Assembly: GCA_045657185.1 (NCBI GenBank) | Contig: JAZOSO010000146.1 | Span: forward strand, 1 to 29,737 | DNA length: 29,737 nt | Direction: 5' to 3' | DNA from: RGIG5270 sp045657185 | GTDB lineage: Bacteria > Verrucomicrobiota > Lentisphaeria > Victivallales > Victivallaceae | Part shown: positions 1 to 7,745 of the stretch, piece after piece | How positions within the stretch are numbered: the first letter of the stretch is position 1 | Layout: each line of letters begins with the position of its first letter | Position numbers and translations under genes: made by a program | The notes under the pieces: generated by a model | Seen by the model: the letters and a program-made list of their open reading frames with translations, nothing else | What the model was told of the DNA's origin: nothing | Database searches by the model: none

Positions 1-369
1 TTTAATGGTTACAACTGGGTGTGGTTGTTAGAATACCAATCGCAATTGGCCGATAAATGCAATACTTGGGACAAGTTCTCTCAGAGAGATTGGATACGTT
101 TGCTTTGTAACCAACCACAGTTTGTCGGCAAATGTAACGGCAGTTCTGTTTTAGTGAATTTTCTGCTGAAACAACCACAGTGGATAGACAGATGTAATAC
201 CTCTGCAATTACCGAAAAAGGCAAAGCCAAGATCTTGGCAAAACACCCGGAACTGGCAAAATATTTCCCATCAACATCAGCTAAAGAAATTAAACACCCC
301 AAAAAGAAAATTTCCAAGAGAGAAGAAAGCAACTCTCAGCAGCTCGAGTTATTTGAAAACGAAAATTGA
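1..369 (+). CDS. C-terminal end of a short-repeat protein (partial)
   Basis: The frame is open to the first base of the window, so the true start lies outside; the GTG at 19 is unlikely to be the start. The visible 122 residues contain a degenerate repeat whose core reads QPQFVGKCN: QSQLADKCN at about residues 13-21, QPQFVGKCN at 38-46, QPQWIDRCN at 58-66, and a decayed HPELAKYF. The Cys residues are 25 and 20 residues apart, and a W..LL pattern precedes the first two cores. Such Trp/Cys repeats (W..LL..QPQFADKC type) occur in large repeat proteins of gut bacteria including Lentisphaerota, as far as I recall; no function is established. The tail is Lys/Ser/Glu-rich and probably disordered. 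No signal peptide can be judged because the N-terminus is missing. Confidence 0.6.
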   Translation, partial: FNGYNWVWLLEYQSQLADKCNTWDKFSQRDWIRLLCNQPQFVGKCNGSSVLVNFLLKQPQWIDRCNTSAITEKGKAKILAKHPELAKYFPSTSAKEIKHPKKKISKREESNSQQLELFENEN

Positions 370-520
370 GCAAAATACATTCGGTAGGTTTAAGAAAAGT
401 CAATAATTAGATGATGTGCATAGCAAATGTGTGAGTCTCTGAAAATCAAGTCCTGTGCCGGATCAATCAGACCTTGGGACTAAGTCCTGAACCCAAAATA
501 GAAAAAGAGAGAAAGCTATA

Positions 521-760
521 TTAAAAGTGACGTTTGGCAAAAGCGTGTCCGGAGCCGGTTTTGAGATAAGCTTCAAATGCAACAGCTTTTTCGTTGGTTT
601 CAAACGCAAAATAGGCTTCTATTTTCCACGGTTTGAATTTTGAGGTGTGTGGCACTTCTCCGGAATTATGTCTGATAAGGCGGGATTTTAAGTCAGATGT
701 ACTGCCGATATAACGTTGATCCGGATGAGACAGACTGCGTAAAATGTAAGTGTAGAACAT
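521..760 (-). CDS. GIY-YIG domain nuclease-like protein, 79 aa
   Basis: This small single-domain GIY-YIG protein has the first motif as YTYIL near residues 3-7 and the second as RYIGSTSDLKSRL, followed by the conserved HNSGEVPHTSKFKPW segment and a C-terminal AFEAYLKTGSGHAFAKRHF. GIY-YIG domains cut DNA in homing endonucleases, UvrC and related enzymes; the role of these stand-alone proteins is unknown. I start it at the ATG at 758-760, preceded by GGGAG at suitable distance. A longer open frame runs back to 949, but its N-terminal part is a translation of the hairpin repeat and the tRNA-Ala gene, so it is not real. It sits directly downstream of the tRNA on the same strand. Near-identical short GIY-YIG genes occur in many unrelated phyla, which suggests transfer. 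Confidence 0.8.
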   Translation of the reverse strand: MFYTYILRSLSHPDQRYIGSTSDLKSRLIRHNSGEVPHTSKFKPWKIEAYFAFETNEKAVAFEAYLKTGSGHAFAKRHF

Positions 761-810
761 GGTTTTCTCCCGTTCAATGCCGTATAGCCCTCCGTCGCTC
801 TGCGAGCTAT

Positions 811-918
811 GGATGGCATCCTTCGCACGCTCCGTTTCACTTCGCTTGTTTTTGCAAGCAAAAAAATCTACGGATAGCAAACCTGATGGCTTGCCATCCG
901 CAGCTTTAGCGAAGGATG
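811..918. repeat. Compact hairpin-rich intergenic repeat next to tRNA-Ala
   Basis: Inverted arms CATCCTTCGC (817-826) and GCGAAGGATG (909-918) enclose a smaller hairpin GCTTG (844-848) / CAAGC (855-859). An alternative pairing exists between GGATGGC (811-817) and GCCATCC (893-899). The element is visibly richer in G and C than its surroundings. It lies between the tRNA 3' end and the GIY-YIG gene, slightly overlapping the encoded CCA. It may be a REP-like or small mobile sequence; that is inference. Confidence 0.5.
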
Positions 919-993
919 GTGGAGCTGATGGGATTCGAACCCACGACATTCACGTTGCGAACGTGACACTCTAGCCAACTGAGTTACAGCCCC
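917..993 (-). tRNA. tRNA-Ala (anticodon CGC)
   Basis: The reverse strand folds as a full cloverleaf. The acceptor stem is GGGGCTG/CAGCTCC with the G3:U70 wobble that is the identity element for alanine. The D arm is ACTC/GAGT, the anticodon stem TCACG/CGTGA with loop TTCGCAA (anticodon CGC, reading GCG), and the T arm GTGGG TTCGAAT CCCAT. The discriminator is A and CCA is encoded (917-919). The body is 74 nt, with no intron. Confidence 0.95.
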
Positions 994-1076
994 TTTTCAA
1001 TTTTTTATAAGATAACACTTTTTTTCAAAAATACAAGCAAAACAAGCTTTATTTTGATAAAAATGCTCTTTTAAAC

Positions 1077-1102
1077 GGCGGAATTTTTTGATAAATCCCG
1101 CC
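1077..1102 (-). terminator. Possible terminator hairpin after the FKBP gene
   Basis: On the minus strand GGCGGGATTT pairs with AAATTCCGCC (10 bp with one G-U) 16 bp beyond the FKBP stop. The following bases (GTTTAAAAG) hold only a short T run, so it may be a weak terminator or a 3' end-stabilising hairpin. Confidence 0.45.
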
Positions 1103-1117
1103 CGCTGTAAAGTATGA

Positions 1118-1744
1118 TTATTTGACAATGTCAAGCAATTCAACTTCAAAAATAAGTGTTGCATTCGGCGGTATGCGGTCGCCTGCACCGTTTTCTCCGT
1201 AAGCAAGTCGGGCGGGAATATAAAGTTTGTATTTGCTGCCGACTGACATCATCTGAAGAGCTTCGGTCCAGCCGGGAATAACCTGATGTACGCCGAACTG
1301 GGCAGGTTCGCCGCGCTGAACTGAAGAGTCAAAAATCTGACCGTTAAGCAGAGAACCTGTATAATGGACTTTGACCATATCGGTTTTGCCGGGTTTTGCG
1401 CCTTTGCCTTCGGTGATAACTTCATACTGCAAACCGCTGTCGGTAGTTTTGACATTTTCTTTTGCGCCGTTTTCAGCAAGAAATTTCTTTTCGATTTCAA
1501 TGTTTTTGGCAGCCATTTCTGCGATAGCGGCTTTGCCTGCTTCCTGTGCCTGCTGCTGGAACATGGTCATATATTTGCGGTATTCGTCATTGTCAAATTG
1601 GAATTTGCCTTCTTTGTGGAAATCAGCAAAAGCCTTGCTGAATGTTTCAACATCAATTTTAATCGGCAGATGTGAAATGTATTCACACATGTTCATACCA
1701 AGCGCATAGCTGATATTTTTTTCATCAGAATCAAAAGCTGACAT
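1118..1744 (-). CDS. FKBP-type peptidyl-prolyl cis-trans isomerase (Mip/FklB-like)
   Basis: The protein catalyses cis-trans isomerisation of Xaa-Pro bonds. Residues about 1-95 resemble the alpha-helical N-terminal dimerisation region of Mip/FklB proteins (YALGMNMCEYI, then an EIEKKFLAENGAKENVKT linker). Residues about 100-208 are the FKBP fold, with QYEVITEGKGAKP, VHYTGSLLNGQIFDSS, VIPGWTEAL and IPARLAYGE...IPPNATLIFEVELLDI all conserved. No signal peptide is present, so a cytoplasmic FklB-like location is more likely than periplasmic FkpA. The ATG at 1744 has an AAGGAG ribosome site 6 bp upstream. It is transcribed alone from the promoter at 1787-1814. Confidence 0.93.
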   Translation of the reverse strand: MSAFDSDEKNISYALGMNMCEYISHLPIKIDVETFSKAFADFHKEGKFQFDNDEYRKYMTMFQQQAQEAGKAAIAEMAAKNIEIEKKFLAENGAKENVKTTDSGLQYEVITEGKGAKPGKTDMVKVHYTGSLLNGQIFDSSVQRGEPAQFGVHQVIPGWTEALQMMSVGSKYKLYIPARLAYGENGAGDRIPPNATLIFEVELLDIVK

Positions 1745-1786
1745 ATTTTTCTCCTTGTTTGTTTCGGGGTTAAAACATCATCACAT

Positions 1787-1814
1787 ACTATACTTGCAAA
1801 AGATGATTTGTCAA
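1787..1814 (-). promoter_or_regulatory. Sigma70-type promoter of the FKBP gene
   Basis: Read on the minus strand, TTGACA (1809-1814) and TATAGT (1787-1792) are 16 bp apart, giving a leader of about 35 nt before the FKBP start. Confidence 0.75.
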
Positions 1815-1862
1815 GTACAATAATATTATTTTATTTTTGCCTCTGAATTTTAGATTTATTGA

Positions 1863-2066
1863 CTCTGTACTAAATATAGACTGATTTTTATCATCTTTCC
1901 AATAATTTTCTATAAATTTGACTGAAGAAAATGTCAAATATAATTAAAAGGTTTGGAAAAAGATGAGGGGGTGCAGGGGGAGAAGAAAAGAACCATATAA
2001 AAAGGCGGGTGGAACGCCAAAAGGTTTTTTCTTCTCCTCCTGCAATAAATCAGTCATCTTTTATAA
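1863..2066 (+). repeat. Left copy of a 200-bp inverted repeat
   Basis: This stretch matches the reverse complement of 7746-7965. About 100 bp from CTCTGTACTAAATATAGACTG through to AAAAAGATGAG is almost identical. Then comes an internal imperfect hairpin whose arms lie at 1973-1994 and 2023-2043 (G-rich GGGGGAGAAGAAAAG against its complement), followed by an identical end AATAAATCAGTCATCTTTTA. The stretch between the hairpin arms is not conserved between the copies. No gene lies inside. Confidence 0.9.
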
Positions 2067-2171
2067 CACATCCTTTTTTTCTTATCCCCCTGCCCTCTAC
2101 TTTATTTTCAAAAAACCTTATAAACTGCCTAAAACTCTCTGTTGCCAGTCATGTCCATACAATGCTAATTT

Positions 2172-2208
2172 TAGCCGATAATACTGTTTTTTTGGCGGAT
2201 AATACTGT
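2172..2208 (+). promoter_or_regulatory. Direct-repeat operator, 21-bp period
   Basis: TAGCCGATAATACTGT (2172-2187) and TGGCGGATAATACTGT (2193-2208) differ at two positions and are exactly 21 bp apart, i.e. two helical turns. The second copy ends 20 bp upstream of the -35 box at 2229. Direct half-sites on one helix face just upstream of the -35 are the arrangement known for AraC-family activators. The regulator at 7980-8846 is a candidate; that link is inference. Confidence 0.6.
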
Positions 2209-2228
2209 CAATACGTATTCTTTTACAT

Positions 2229-2256
2229 TTGAAAAATAAAAAAGATATGTTATAGT
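2229..2256 (+). promoter_or_regulatory. Promoter of the pseudopilin/DUF4838 cassette
   Basis: TTGAAA (2229-2234), a 16-bp spacer and TATAGT (2251-2256) form a good sigma70-type promoter. Transcription would start near 2263, leaving a leader of about 305 nt before the ATG at 2569. Confidence 0.65.
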
Positions 2257-2278
2257 ATTTATTATCGGAAGTTTAAGG

Positions 2279-2523
2279 CACGGCACTGCTGTATGCAAAC
2301 GGCAGTGTATGACAAACAATAAGGAATTTAAGGAAGTTAAGAACCAAAATAAATGACTGCACACGAACTCAGACTGATAGAGAATATGGTCGAAGTTACG
2401 CGAGAGCGGTGATATATGCCTGAGTGCAGTGCAGTCAAGGGCAATCTCCTTAAATTCCCTGAATTCATTAAATTCCTTACTGCCCGACATCATCGAGCCG
2501 CGAAACTTCACGACTGTGCCGTG
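2279..2523 (+). promoter_or_regulatory. Highly structured 5' leader RNA of the cassette
   Basis: Nested inverted repeats fill the leader. CACGGCAC (2279-2286) pairs with GTGCCGTG (2516-2523) and closes the region. TAAGGAATTTAAGGA (2320-2334) can pair either with TCCTTAAATTCC (2447-2458) or with TTAAATTCCTTA (2468-2479). GACTGCAC (2355-2362) pairs with GTGCAGTC (2429-2436), and ACTCAG (2367-2372) with CTGAGT (2420-2425). A local hairpin 2284-2292/2299-2307 competes with the closing stem. Two alternative partners for one arm would allow a switch. It resembles no riboswitch class that I recognise, and there is no convincing ORF or U-tract terminator in it. Confidence 0.6.
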
Positions 2524-2568
2524 TAAAAACAAAAAAATGAGAAATACCCCAAAACGAAAGGATAAAAT

Positions 2569-3270
2569 ATGAAAAAGAAAATCAATTTGTGTAACAGCAG
2601 CAGCTTCTTCACTTTGATTGAGCTTCTTGTTGTAATCGCTATCATCGCAATTCTCGCAGGTATGCTTTTGCCCGCACTCGGCAAAGCCCGTGACAGAGGA
2701 CGCAGTGCCTCCTGCCAAAGCAATTTGAAAACTCTCGGTTTGCGTACTCAGATGTATTCCGATGATAACGACGATTTTATGCTTATGTGTCTTGAATATG
2801 TCAATAACCGTGTGTGGACTCATTTACTTATTACTGCTGAAAACGGCTCTTACAATTCAAAAAATTCAACCAAAGATTTTGTATGTCCCGCAGCAGAAGC
2901 ATTGGGCAATACGATTTCCACAAATTACATGTATAATGATTATCTCGGTGATAAGAATACTTTCAAATGGAATAATACCGTCAATCCTCCGTTTCGCCGT
3001 AATCTCTGTCTACGCCCCAGCGAAAAACTCCAATTTACCGACATGTATCCGCGCGGCAGAGACTATTACAAACGCACTCAGTTCAAAGATTGGGCTGTCC
3101 CCAATGATAGCATTATCACTAATCTCGGAGTCCACGCACGCCACGGTAACAAAGCTGCCAATATGAGCATGCTTGACGGACATGTGGAAACCGCAACGTC
3201 GAAACGTCTTATTGATGACAGAGACAACCAGGACATGTGGATGTGGCGCTGGTACAGAAGTGAGAAATAA
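2569..3270 (+). CDS. Pseudopilin-like protein with prepilin N-terminal helix
   Basis: A short charged leader is followed by FTLIELLVVIAIIAILAGMLLPAL (residues about 14-37), the type II/IV prepilin methylation helix with Glu at +5. It would be processed by a prepilin peptidase and anchored in, or assembled at, the inner membrane. The residue before the expected cut is Phe, not the usual Gly. After the helix come KARDRGRSASCQSNL and a globular region with paired Cys, ending in an H-x10-DG element (RHGNKAANMSMLDGHVE), a variant of the H-x9-DG C-terminal signature of these families. Start ATG 2569 has AAAGGA upstream. The stop lies 3 bp before the DUF4838 start, so translation is probably coupled. 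Lentisphaerota carry very large numbers of such genes; their individual roles are unknown. Confidence 0.85.
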   Translation: MKKKINLCNSSSFFTLIELLVVIAIIAILAGMLLPALGKARDRGRSASCQSNLKTLGLRTQMYSDDNDDFMLMCLEYVNNRVWTHLLITAENGSYNSKNSTKDFVCPAAEALGNTISTNYMYNDYLGDKNTFKWNNTVNPPFRRNLCLRPSEKLQFTDMYPRGRDYYKRTQFKDWAVPNDSIITNLGVHARHGNKAANMSMLDGHVETATSKRLIDDRDNQDMWMWRWYRSEK

Positions 3271-3273
3271 GCG

Positions 3274-5481
3274 ATGAAAAAGATTTTACTTTTGCTGTTT
3301 TCGGTCATGCTCGGCAGTTTGTCAGCATGGAACATTGTTGAAACTGAAAAAAATAATCCCGCCGTTTCAACTGCGGCAAAGGAGCTGAAACACTATCTCA
3401 ATTTGTGTGCTAATGATGTAAAAGTCAACGGCAAAAGTGCAGTCTTTCACATCGGCATTGACAATAAAAAACTTGCTGCCGAGGAGTGGCTCATCAAATC
3501 CGATAATAATAACATAAGCATTGTCGGCGGTTCCGGTCGCGGAACACTTTACGGGGTTTATGTTTTTCTTGAAAAATATATCGGCATCCGTTATTTCAAT
3601 GCTTTTGAAGAATATATTCCTCCAAAAAAGGAGTTTTCTTTAAAAAATCTGAATGACAAAGGCAAACCTTTTTTCAAATTCCGCAACCTTTTCCGTGACC
3701 CCGAATTTCCTGCTGACGGCGGTCGTTTTGCAGCAAAAATGCGCATAAATCAGGACGGTCAATCTCAAATCAGTGCCGCTTACGGCAGTGATGATGCTTA
3801 CGGACTGCCGGCTCATGTGCATAATATTGAACGCAAAGACGGCTACTTGCCGATGGCAGTATATTTCAAATCTCATCCTGAATATTATGCAGTAATAAAA
3901 GGCAAACGTGACGGTTCAACCCGCAGCGGACAGCTATGTTTCACTAATCCGGATTTAGTGCCGATTTTCAAAGCCAAGCTCCGTGAATATGTAAAACAGA
4001 GCGAAGCCAAAGCCGCCGCACGAAATTCCGCACCTCCGCGCATTTATGATATTTCAATGAATGATAATCTTAATTTCTGTCAGTGCAGCCGCTGTGCAGA
4101 GGCGGTAAAAAAATACAACCGTTCAGGCGTTCTGCTGAATTTCTTAAATCAAATTGCCGATGATTTGAAATCTTACCGTCCTCAATATTATTTGCAGACG
4201 CTTGCCTATTTTGCAACTCAGGAACCGCCCCGCAATGTCAAAATTGCAGACAATATCATCATCCGTCTGTGCGACACTTACAGCAAACTTACAGAGCCTG
4301 TCACTTCGGCGGCAAACACAGCTTTTCGCACCAAACTGCAATCATGGGCGAAACATTGCAAAAATATTATTATTTGGAAATATGCCATAACTTACGATGA
4401 CTCAAAAGGCATGGCATATCCGGGTGAATTCAATTACCCGATTGATTTTGCTTTTTATGCAAAAAATAATGTTATCGGCGTTTTTATGGAACACGAAGGT
4501 CCGTCAAATGGCGACATGTATGCACTCAAAGTCTATCTTGAAGCCAAATATATGGAAAATCCGCACGCCGATTTTGAGGCGTTGACCAAAGATTTTATGC
4601 ACAAATATTACGGCAAAGCGGCAGATAAAATCATCCTTTACCGCAAAAAACTTTTTGATGCCGCCAAGAAAAATAAAGCAGCAATGGCGTATTTCTCTCC
4701 GGGGGTCAATGGTTTCAGCTATATTGATTTTGCCGTTATGTCAGAGTGTCAGAAACTTTTTGACGAAGCGGAAAATGCAGTTAAAAATGATAAAGTTCTG
4801 CTCCATCGTGTCCGCCGCGCCCGCATGGGACTGGATTTGCTGTTGACGAAAAAACTTATGCAGCATTATCTTTTCGGCATGTTTGCAAACAATGCGGATA
4901 ATTCTGTTTACAACATGATAAATTCAGCTCAAAAACGCGTCATTGATACTTATGCTGAAGAACGCAAAAATCTGATTAACACTTCAGGGCGTTTTATTGC
5001 CGATGTAAAAAACGATTATCAGCAAATGCAGTATTCAAGTTTGCCTGAAATATTCAAAGACAAAAAAGTGATTTTCTTTCCTTTAAGTTCGTGGCGCATA
5101 CACTCAAAAAAATTCATAACCGTTGCACCGTCAGACAAAGCATTTTTCAAATATGCCTGCAAAGTTGACATGACCAAAGCCCCCGCAAGTTACAAAAATC
5201 CCATGCGTAACGGAATTTGTGATGAAAAATTGAAGAAAATCACAAGCGGAACGCCCGTAAAATCTTCAGAGAGCGGAGATTTCCGATGGCAGAAACTCGG
5301 CACTTTCAAATTCAATAAAGGCAATCCGTCGCACTTTTTCGCCACCAACAACTGGGGGATGTCAATCAGTACGACCGTTTTTGCTGAACATCTCGGAGAT
5401 ACTGAAGTTGACCTCTATATGGAAATAAAATTCAATAAACAGATACTTGAAATAGGCACAATTGCCGCTGTTATCAAATAA
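3274..5481 (+). CDS. Secreted DUF4838 protein, copy 1 (735 aa)
   Basis: A signal peptide (MKKILLLLFSVMLGSLSA) precedes a region like the N-terminal domain of GH67 alpha-glucuronidases: WLIKSDNNNISIVGGSGRGT and LYGVYVFLEKYIGIRYF, residues about 70-112. Next comes the DUF4838 core with the family motif NDN (263-265) followed by FCQCSRC, and the IIIWKYAITYDDS segment. DUF4838 is a TIM-barrel-like family related to GH67, so a role in releasing uronic acids or similar sugars from glycans outside the cytoplasm is plausible but unproven. Residue 369 is Lys where both other copies in the window have Asp (WDY). The C-terminal part (about 590-735) looks like a beta-rich accessory domain. Only a weak ribosome site precedes it, as expected for coupling to the pseudopilin gene 3 bp upstream. 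Copy 2 follows 15 bp downstream. Confidence 0.85.
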   Translation: MKKILLLLFSVMLGSLSAWNIVETEKNNPAVSTAAKELKHYLNLCANDVKVNGKSAVFHIGIDNKKLAAEEWLIKSDNNNISIVGGSGRGTLYGVYVFLEKYIGIRYFNAFEEYIPPKKEFSLKNLNDKGKPFFKFRNLFRDPEFPADGGRFAAKMRINQDGQSQISAAYGSDDAYGLPAHVHNIERKDGYLPMAVYFKSHPEYYAVIKGKRDGSTRSGQLCFTNPDLVPIFKAKLREYVKQSEAKAAARNSAPPRIYDISMNDNLNFCQCSRCAEAVKKYNRSGVLLNFLNQIADDLKSYRPQYYLQTLAYFATQEPPRNVKIADNIIIRLCDTYSKLTEPVTSAANTAFRTKLQSWAKHCKNIIIWKYAITYDDSKGMAYPGEFNYPIDFAFYAKNNVIGVFMEHEGPSNGDMYALKVYLEAKYMENPHADFEALTKDFMHKYYGKAADKIILYRKKLFDAAKKNKAAMAYFSPGVNGFSYIDFAVMSECQKLFDEAENAVKNDKVLLHRVRRARMGLDLLLTKKLMQHYLFGMFANNADNSVYNMINSAQKRVIDTYAEERKNLINTSGRFIADVKNDYQQMQYSSLPEIFKDKKVIFFPLSSWRIHSKKFITVAPSDKAFFKYACKVDMTKAPASYKNPMRNGICDEKLKKITSGTPVKSSESGDFRWQKLGTFKFNKGNPSHFFATNNWGMSISTTVFAEHLGDTEVDLYMEIKFNKQILEIGTIAAVIK

Positions 5482-5496
5482 CAAAAGGAGTTTTTT

Positions 5497-7740
5497 ATGC
5501 GCATTTTTATCGGTCTTTTTATTTTTTTGTCACTTTTTAATTTGCATGCATGGAGCATCGGTGAAGTTGAGAAGAACAATCAGGCTGTTTCAACCGCCGC
5601 CGAAGAACTTGAAAATTATCTTAAATTGTGTGCAGATGATTTGAAAATCAACGGAAAAAGTGCAGTTTTTCACCTCGGCAATACTGCTGAAGCAAAAAAA
5701 CTCGGAATTGACAGCAGCAAATTTGCCGAAGAAGAATGGCTTATAAAATCCGATAAAAACAATGTCTTTATCCTTGGCGGCGGCACACGCGGCACGCTTT
5801 ACGGTGTTTACATTTTTATTGAAAAATATCTCGGAGTACGCTATTTTAATGCTTATGAGGAGTATATTCCCGCAAAAAAATCCATCAGCTTCAACTCACT
5901 GAATGATAAAGGCAAACCGTTTTTTGTCATGCGCAACGTTTTCCGTGACCCGAAATTCCGCAAAGACGGCGGGCGTTTTGCCGCAAAAATGCGCATAAAT
6001 CAGGACGGTCAAACTCCGATAACTGCGGCATACGGCGGAGATTATGCCTACGGATTGCCTGCACATGTTCACAGCATTGAGCGTGCAGACGGTTATCTGC
6101 CGACTTCAAAATATTTTAAAACCCATCCCGAATATTACGCACTTATCAACGGCAAACGCAACGGCAGTGCCGCACGCGGACAGATTTGTTTCTCCAATCC
6201 GGAATTAATTCCGCTTTTTAAATCCAAGCTCCGCGACTATGTAAAACGGAGCGAAGAAAAAGCCCGCAAAGCAGGCGTTGCAATGCCGAAAATTTATGAT
6301 ATTTCAATCAACGACAATATTTATTTCTGTCAATGCAAAAACTGTGATGATGCAGTAAAAAAATATAACCGCTCAGGTGTCATGCTGCGTTTTCTCAATC
6401 AAATCGCCGCAGACTTGAAAAGTTACAGACCCGATTATTTTGTCCAGACTCTGGCTTATTTTTCCACTATTGATGCCCCCAAAGACACTGTTGCCGCCGA
6501 CAATATCATCATCCGTTTCTGCGACACATACAGCAATCTGACCGAAAGCATCAAATCTCCCGCAAATAAAAAATTCCATGATACTATCATAAATTGGAGC
6601 AAAGTATGCAAGCATCTTGTCATTTGGGATTATGCCATAACCTATGATGATTCAGCAGGTATGCCCTATACTTCCGAACTTGATTATGATACGAATTTCA
6701 AGTTTTATGCAAACAACAATGTAAAAGGCGTTTTCATGGAGCATGAAAACCCTGACAACGGCGATGTTTATGATTTGAAAGTTTATCTTGAAGCAAAATA
6801 TCTTGAAAATCCGTATTTGAATTTCAATGAAGTCTATAACGATTTTATGAAAAAATATTACGGCAGAGCCGCTGAAAAAATCAAAGAATACCGTCTCCGT
6901 CTCGAAAAAGCCGCCGCTGAAAACAAAGCTCCGATGGCATATTTTGCACCCGATACAACAGGTTTTATTTATATTGACCTTGCTGCGGCTCTTGACTGTT
7001 TGAAAATTCTTGCTGATGCAGAAAAAATGGTCAAAGACGACCCCGTAATTCTGCACCGTGTCCGCCGTGCAGCTTTCGGAACGGATATTGCTGTCGGATA
7101 CTGGCTTACTTTCAGCTATATAATTCAGGCAGAACTTGAGGGCAAAGACATTGCTGAAATCCGCCGCCTTGCCGCTGCTTCCCGCACAAGACTTCTGGAA
7201 ACTTACAACAAAACAATCGTCAATCTTAATACAAAAATCGGCAGCGGTCCGTTAAATATGTTCCGTGTCAGTATCGTTGACGATGCCGTTAAAAAAGCAA
7301 AATTCATCACTCCTGAGATTTTCAAAGGCAGAAAACATGTTATCATTGACCCGCTGGCATGGCAGAGACATACAGGAGTAATGCCCGAAGAAGACAGCAA
7401 TGCTTACTATAATTATGTTTATAATATCCCTGTTAAACCGAATGGTAATTTGCTTAAAAATGATATTGAAATCTCTTATCTTGACGAAAAATCAGACAAG
7501 ATGACTCCCCTGACAAAAATAAAAATCAACGATATCAAAAATAAATATCACTGGGTAAAACTCGGCAAACTCAAATTCACCGATGACGGCTGTATCTGTT
7601 TTGCCAAAAAACGCTTCATGCGCTTCCGTACCGATATCCTCGCCAAAAAATATCACGGCAGAAATGTTGAAATTTACGCCGAAATAAAACACCAAGACGA
7701 CTCCGTCAAACTCGGCAGTATCGCTCTTATTTTTGAATAA
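5497..7740 (+). CDS. Secreted DUF4838 protein, copy 2 (747 aa)
   Basis: This is a tandem paralogue of the preceding gene with the same layout. A signal peptide (MRIFIGLFIFLSLFNLHA) is followed by the GH67-N-like GGGTRGTLYGVYIFIEKYLGVRYF region, the NDN..FCQCKNC motif, LVIWDYAITYDDS with the usual Asp at 378, and a divergent C-terminal domain. AAAGGAG lies 7 bp before the ATG, so it has its own ribosome site. The best-conserved stretch between the copies is around RFAAKMRINQDGQ, where the DNA is also nearly the same, pointing to duplication rather than independent acquisition. It is the last gene of the inverted-repeat cassette; the right repeat begins just after the stop. Substrate unknown, probably a uronic-acid or other acidic glycan. 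Confidence 0.85.
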   Translation: MRIFIGLFIFLSLFNLHAWSIGEVEKNNQAVSTAAEELENYLKLCADDLKINGKSAVFHLGNTAEAKKLGIDSSKFAEEEWLIKSDKNNVFILGGGTRGTLYGVYIFIEKYLGVRYFNAYEEYIPAKKSISFNSLNDKGKPFFVMRNVFRDPKFRKDGGRFAAKMRINQDGQTPITAAYGGDYAYGLPAHVHSIERADGYLPTSKYFKTHPEYYALINGKRNGSAARGQICFSNPELIPLFKSKLRDYVKRSEEKARKAGVAMPKIYDISINDNIYFCQCKNCDDAVKKYNRSGVMLRFLNQIAADLKSYRPDYFVQTLAYFSTIDAPKDTVAADNIIIRFCDTYSNLTESIKSPANKKFHDTIINWSKVCKHLVIWDYAITYDDSAGMPYTSELDYDTNFKFYANNNVKGVFMEHENPDNGDVYDLKVYLEAKYLENPYLNFNEVYNDFMKKYYGRAAEKIKEYRLRLEKAAAENKAPMAYFAPDTTGFIYIDLAAALDCLKILADAEKMVKDDPVILHRVRRAAFGTDIAVGYWLTFSYIIQAELEGKDIAEIRRLAAASRTRLLETYNKTIVNLNTKIGSGPLNMFRVSIVDDAVKKAKFITPEIFKGRKHVIIDPLAWQRHTGVMPEEDSNAYYNYVYNIPVKPNGNLLKNDIEISYLDEKSDKMTPLTKIKINDIKNKYHWVKLGKLKFTDDGCICFAKKRFMRFRTDILAKKYHGRNVEIYAEIKHQDDSVKLGSIALIFE

Positions 7741-7745
7741 GTTGT

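Noticed and set aside
370..520. Possible RNA gene between the repeat protein and the GIY-YIG gene
   Set aside because: Only small hairpins (for example around 474-489) and no T run or known RNA pattern.
761..949. N-terminal extension of the GIY-YIG frame (MSWVRIPSAPP...)
   Set aside because: It is a translation of the tRNA-Ala 3' part and the hairpin repeat; the ATG at 760 has a proper ribosome site.
2149..2823. 224-aa open frame on the minus strand
   Set aside because: It spans the operator, promoter, leader and the pseudopilin start on the other strand, with no recognisable domain.
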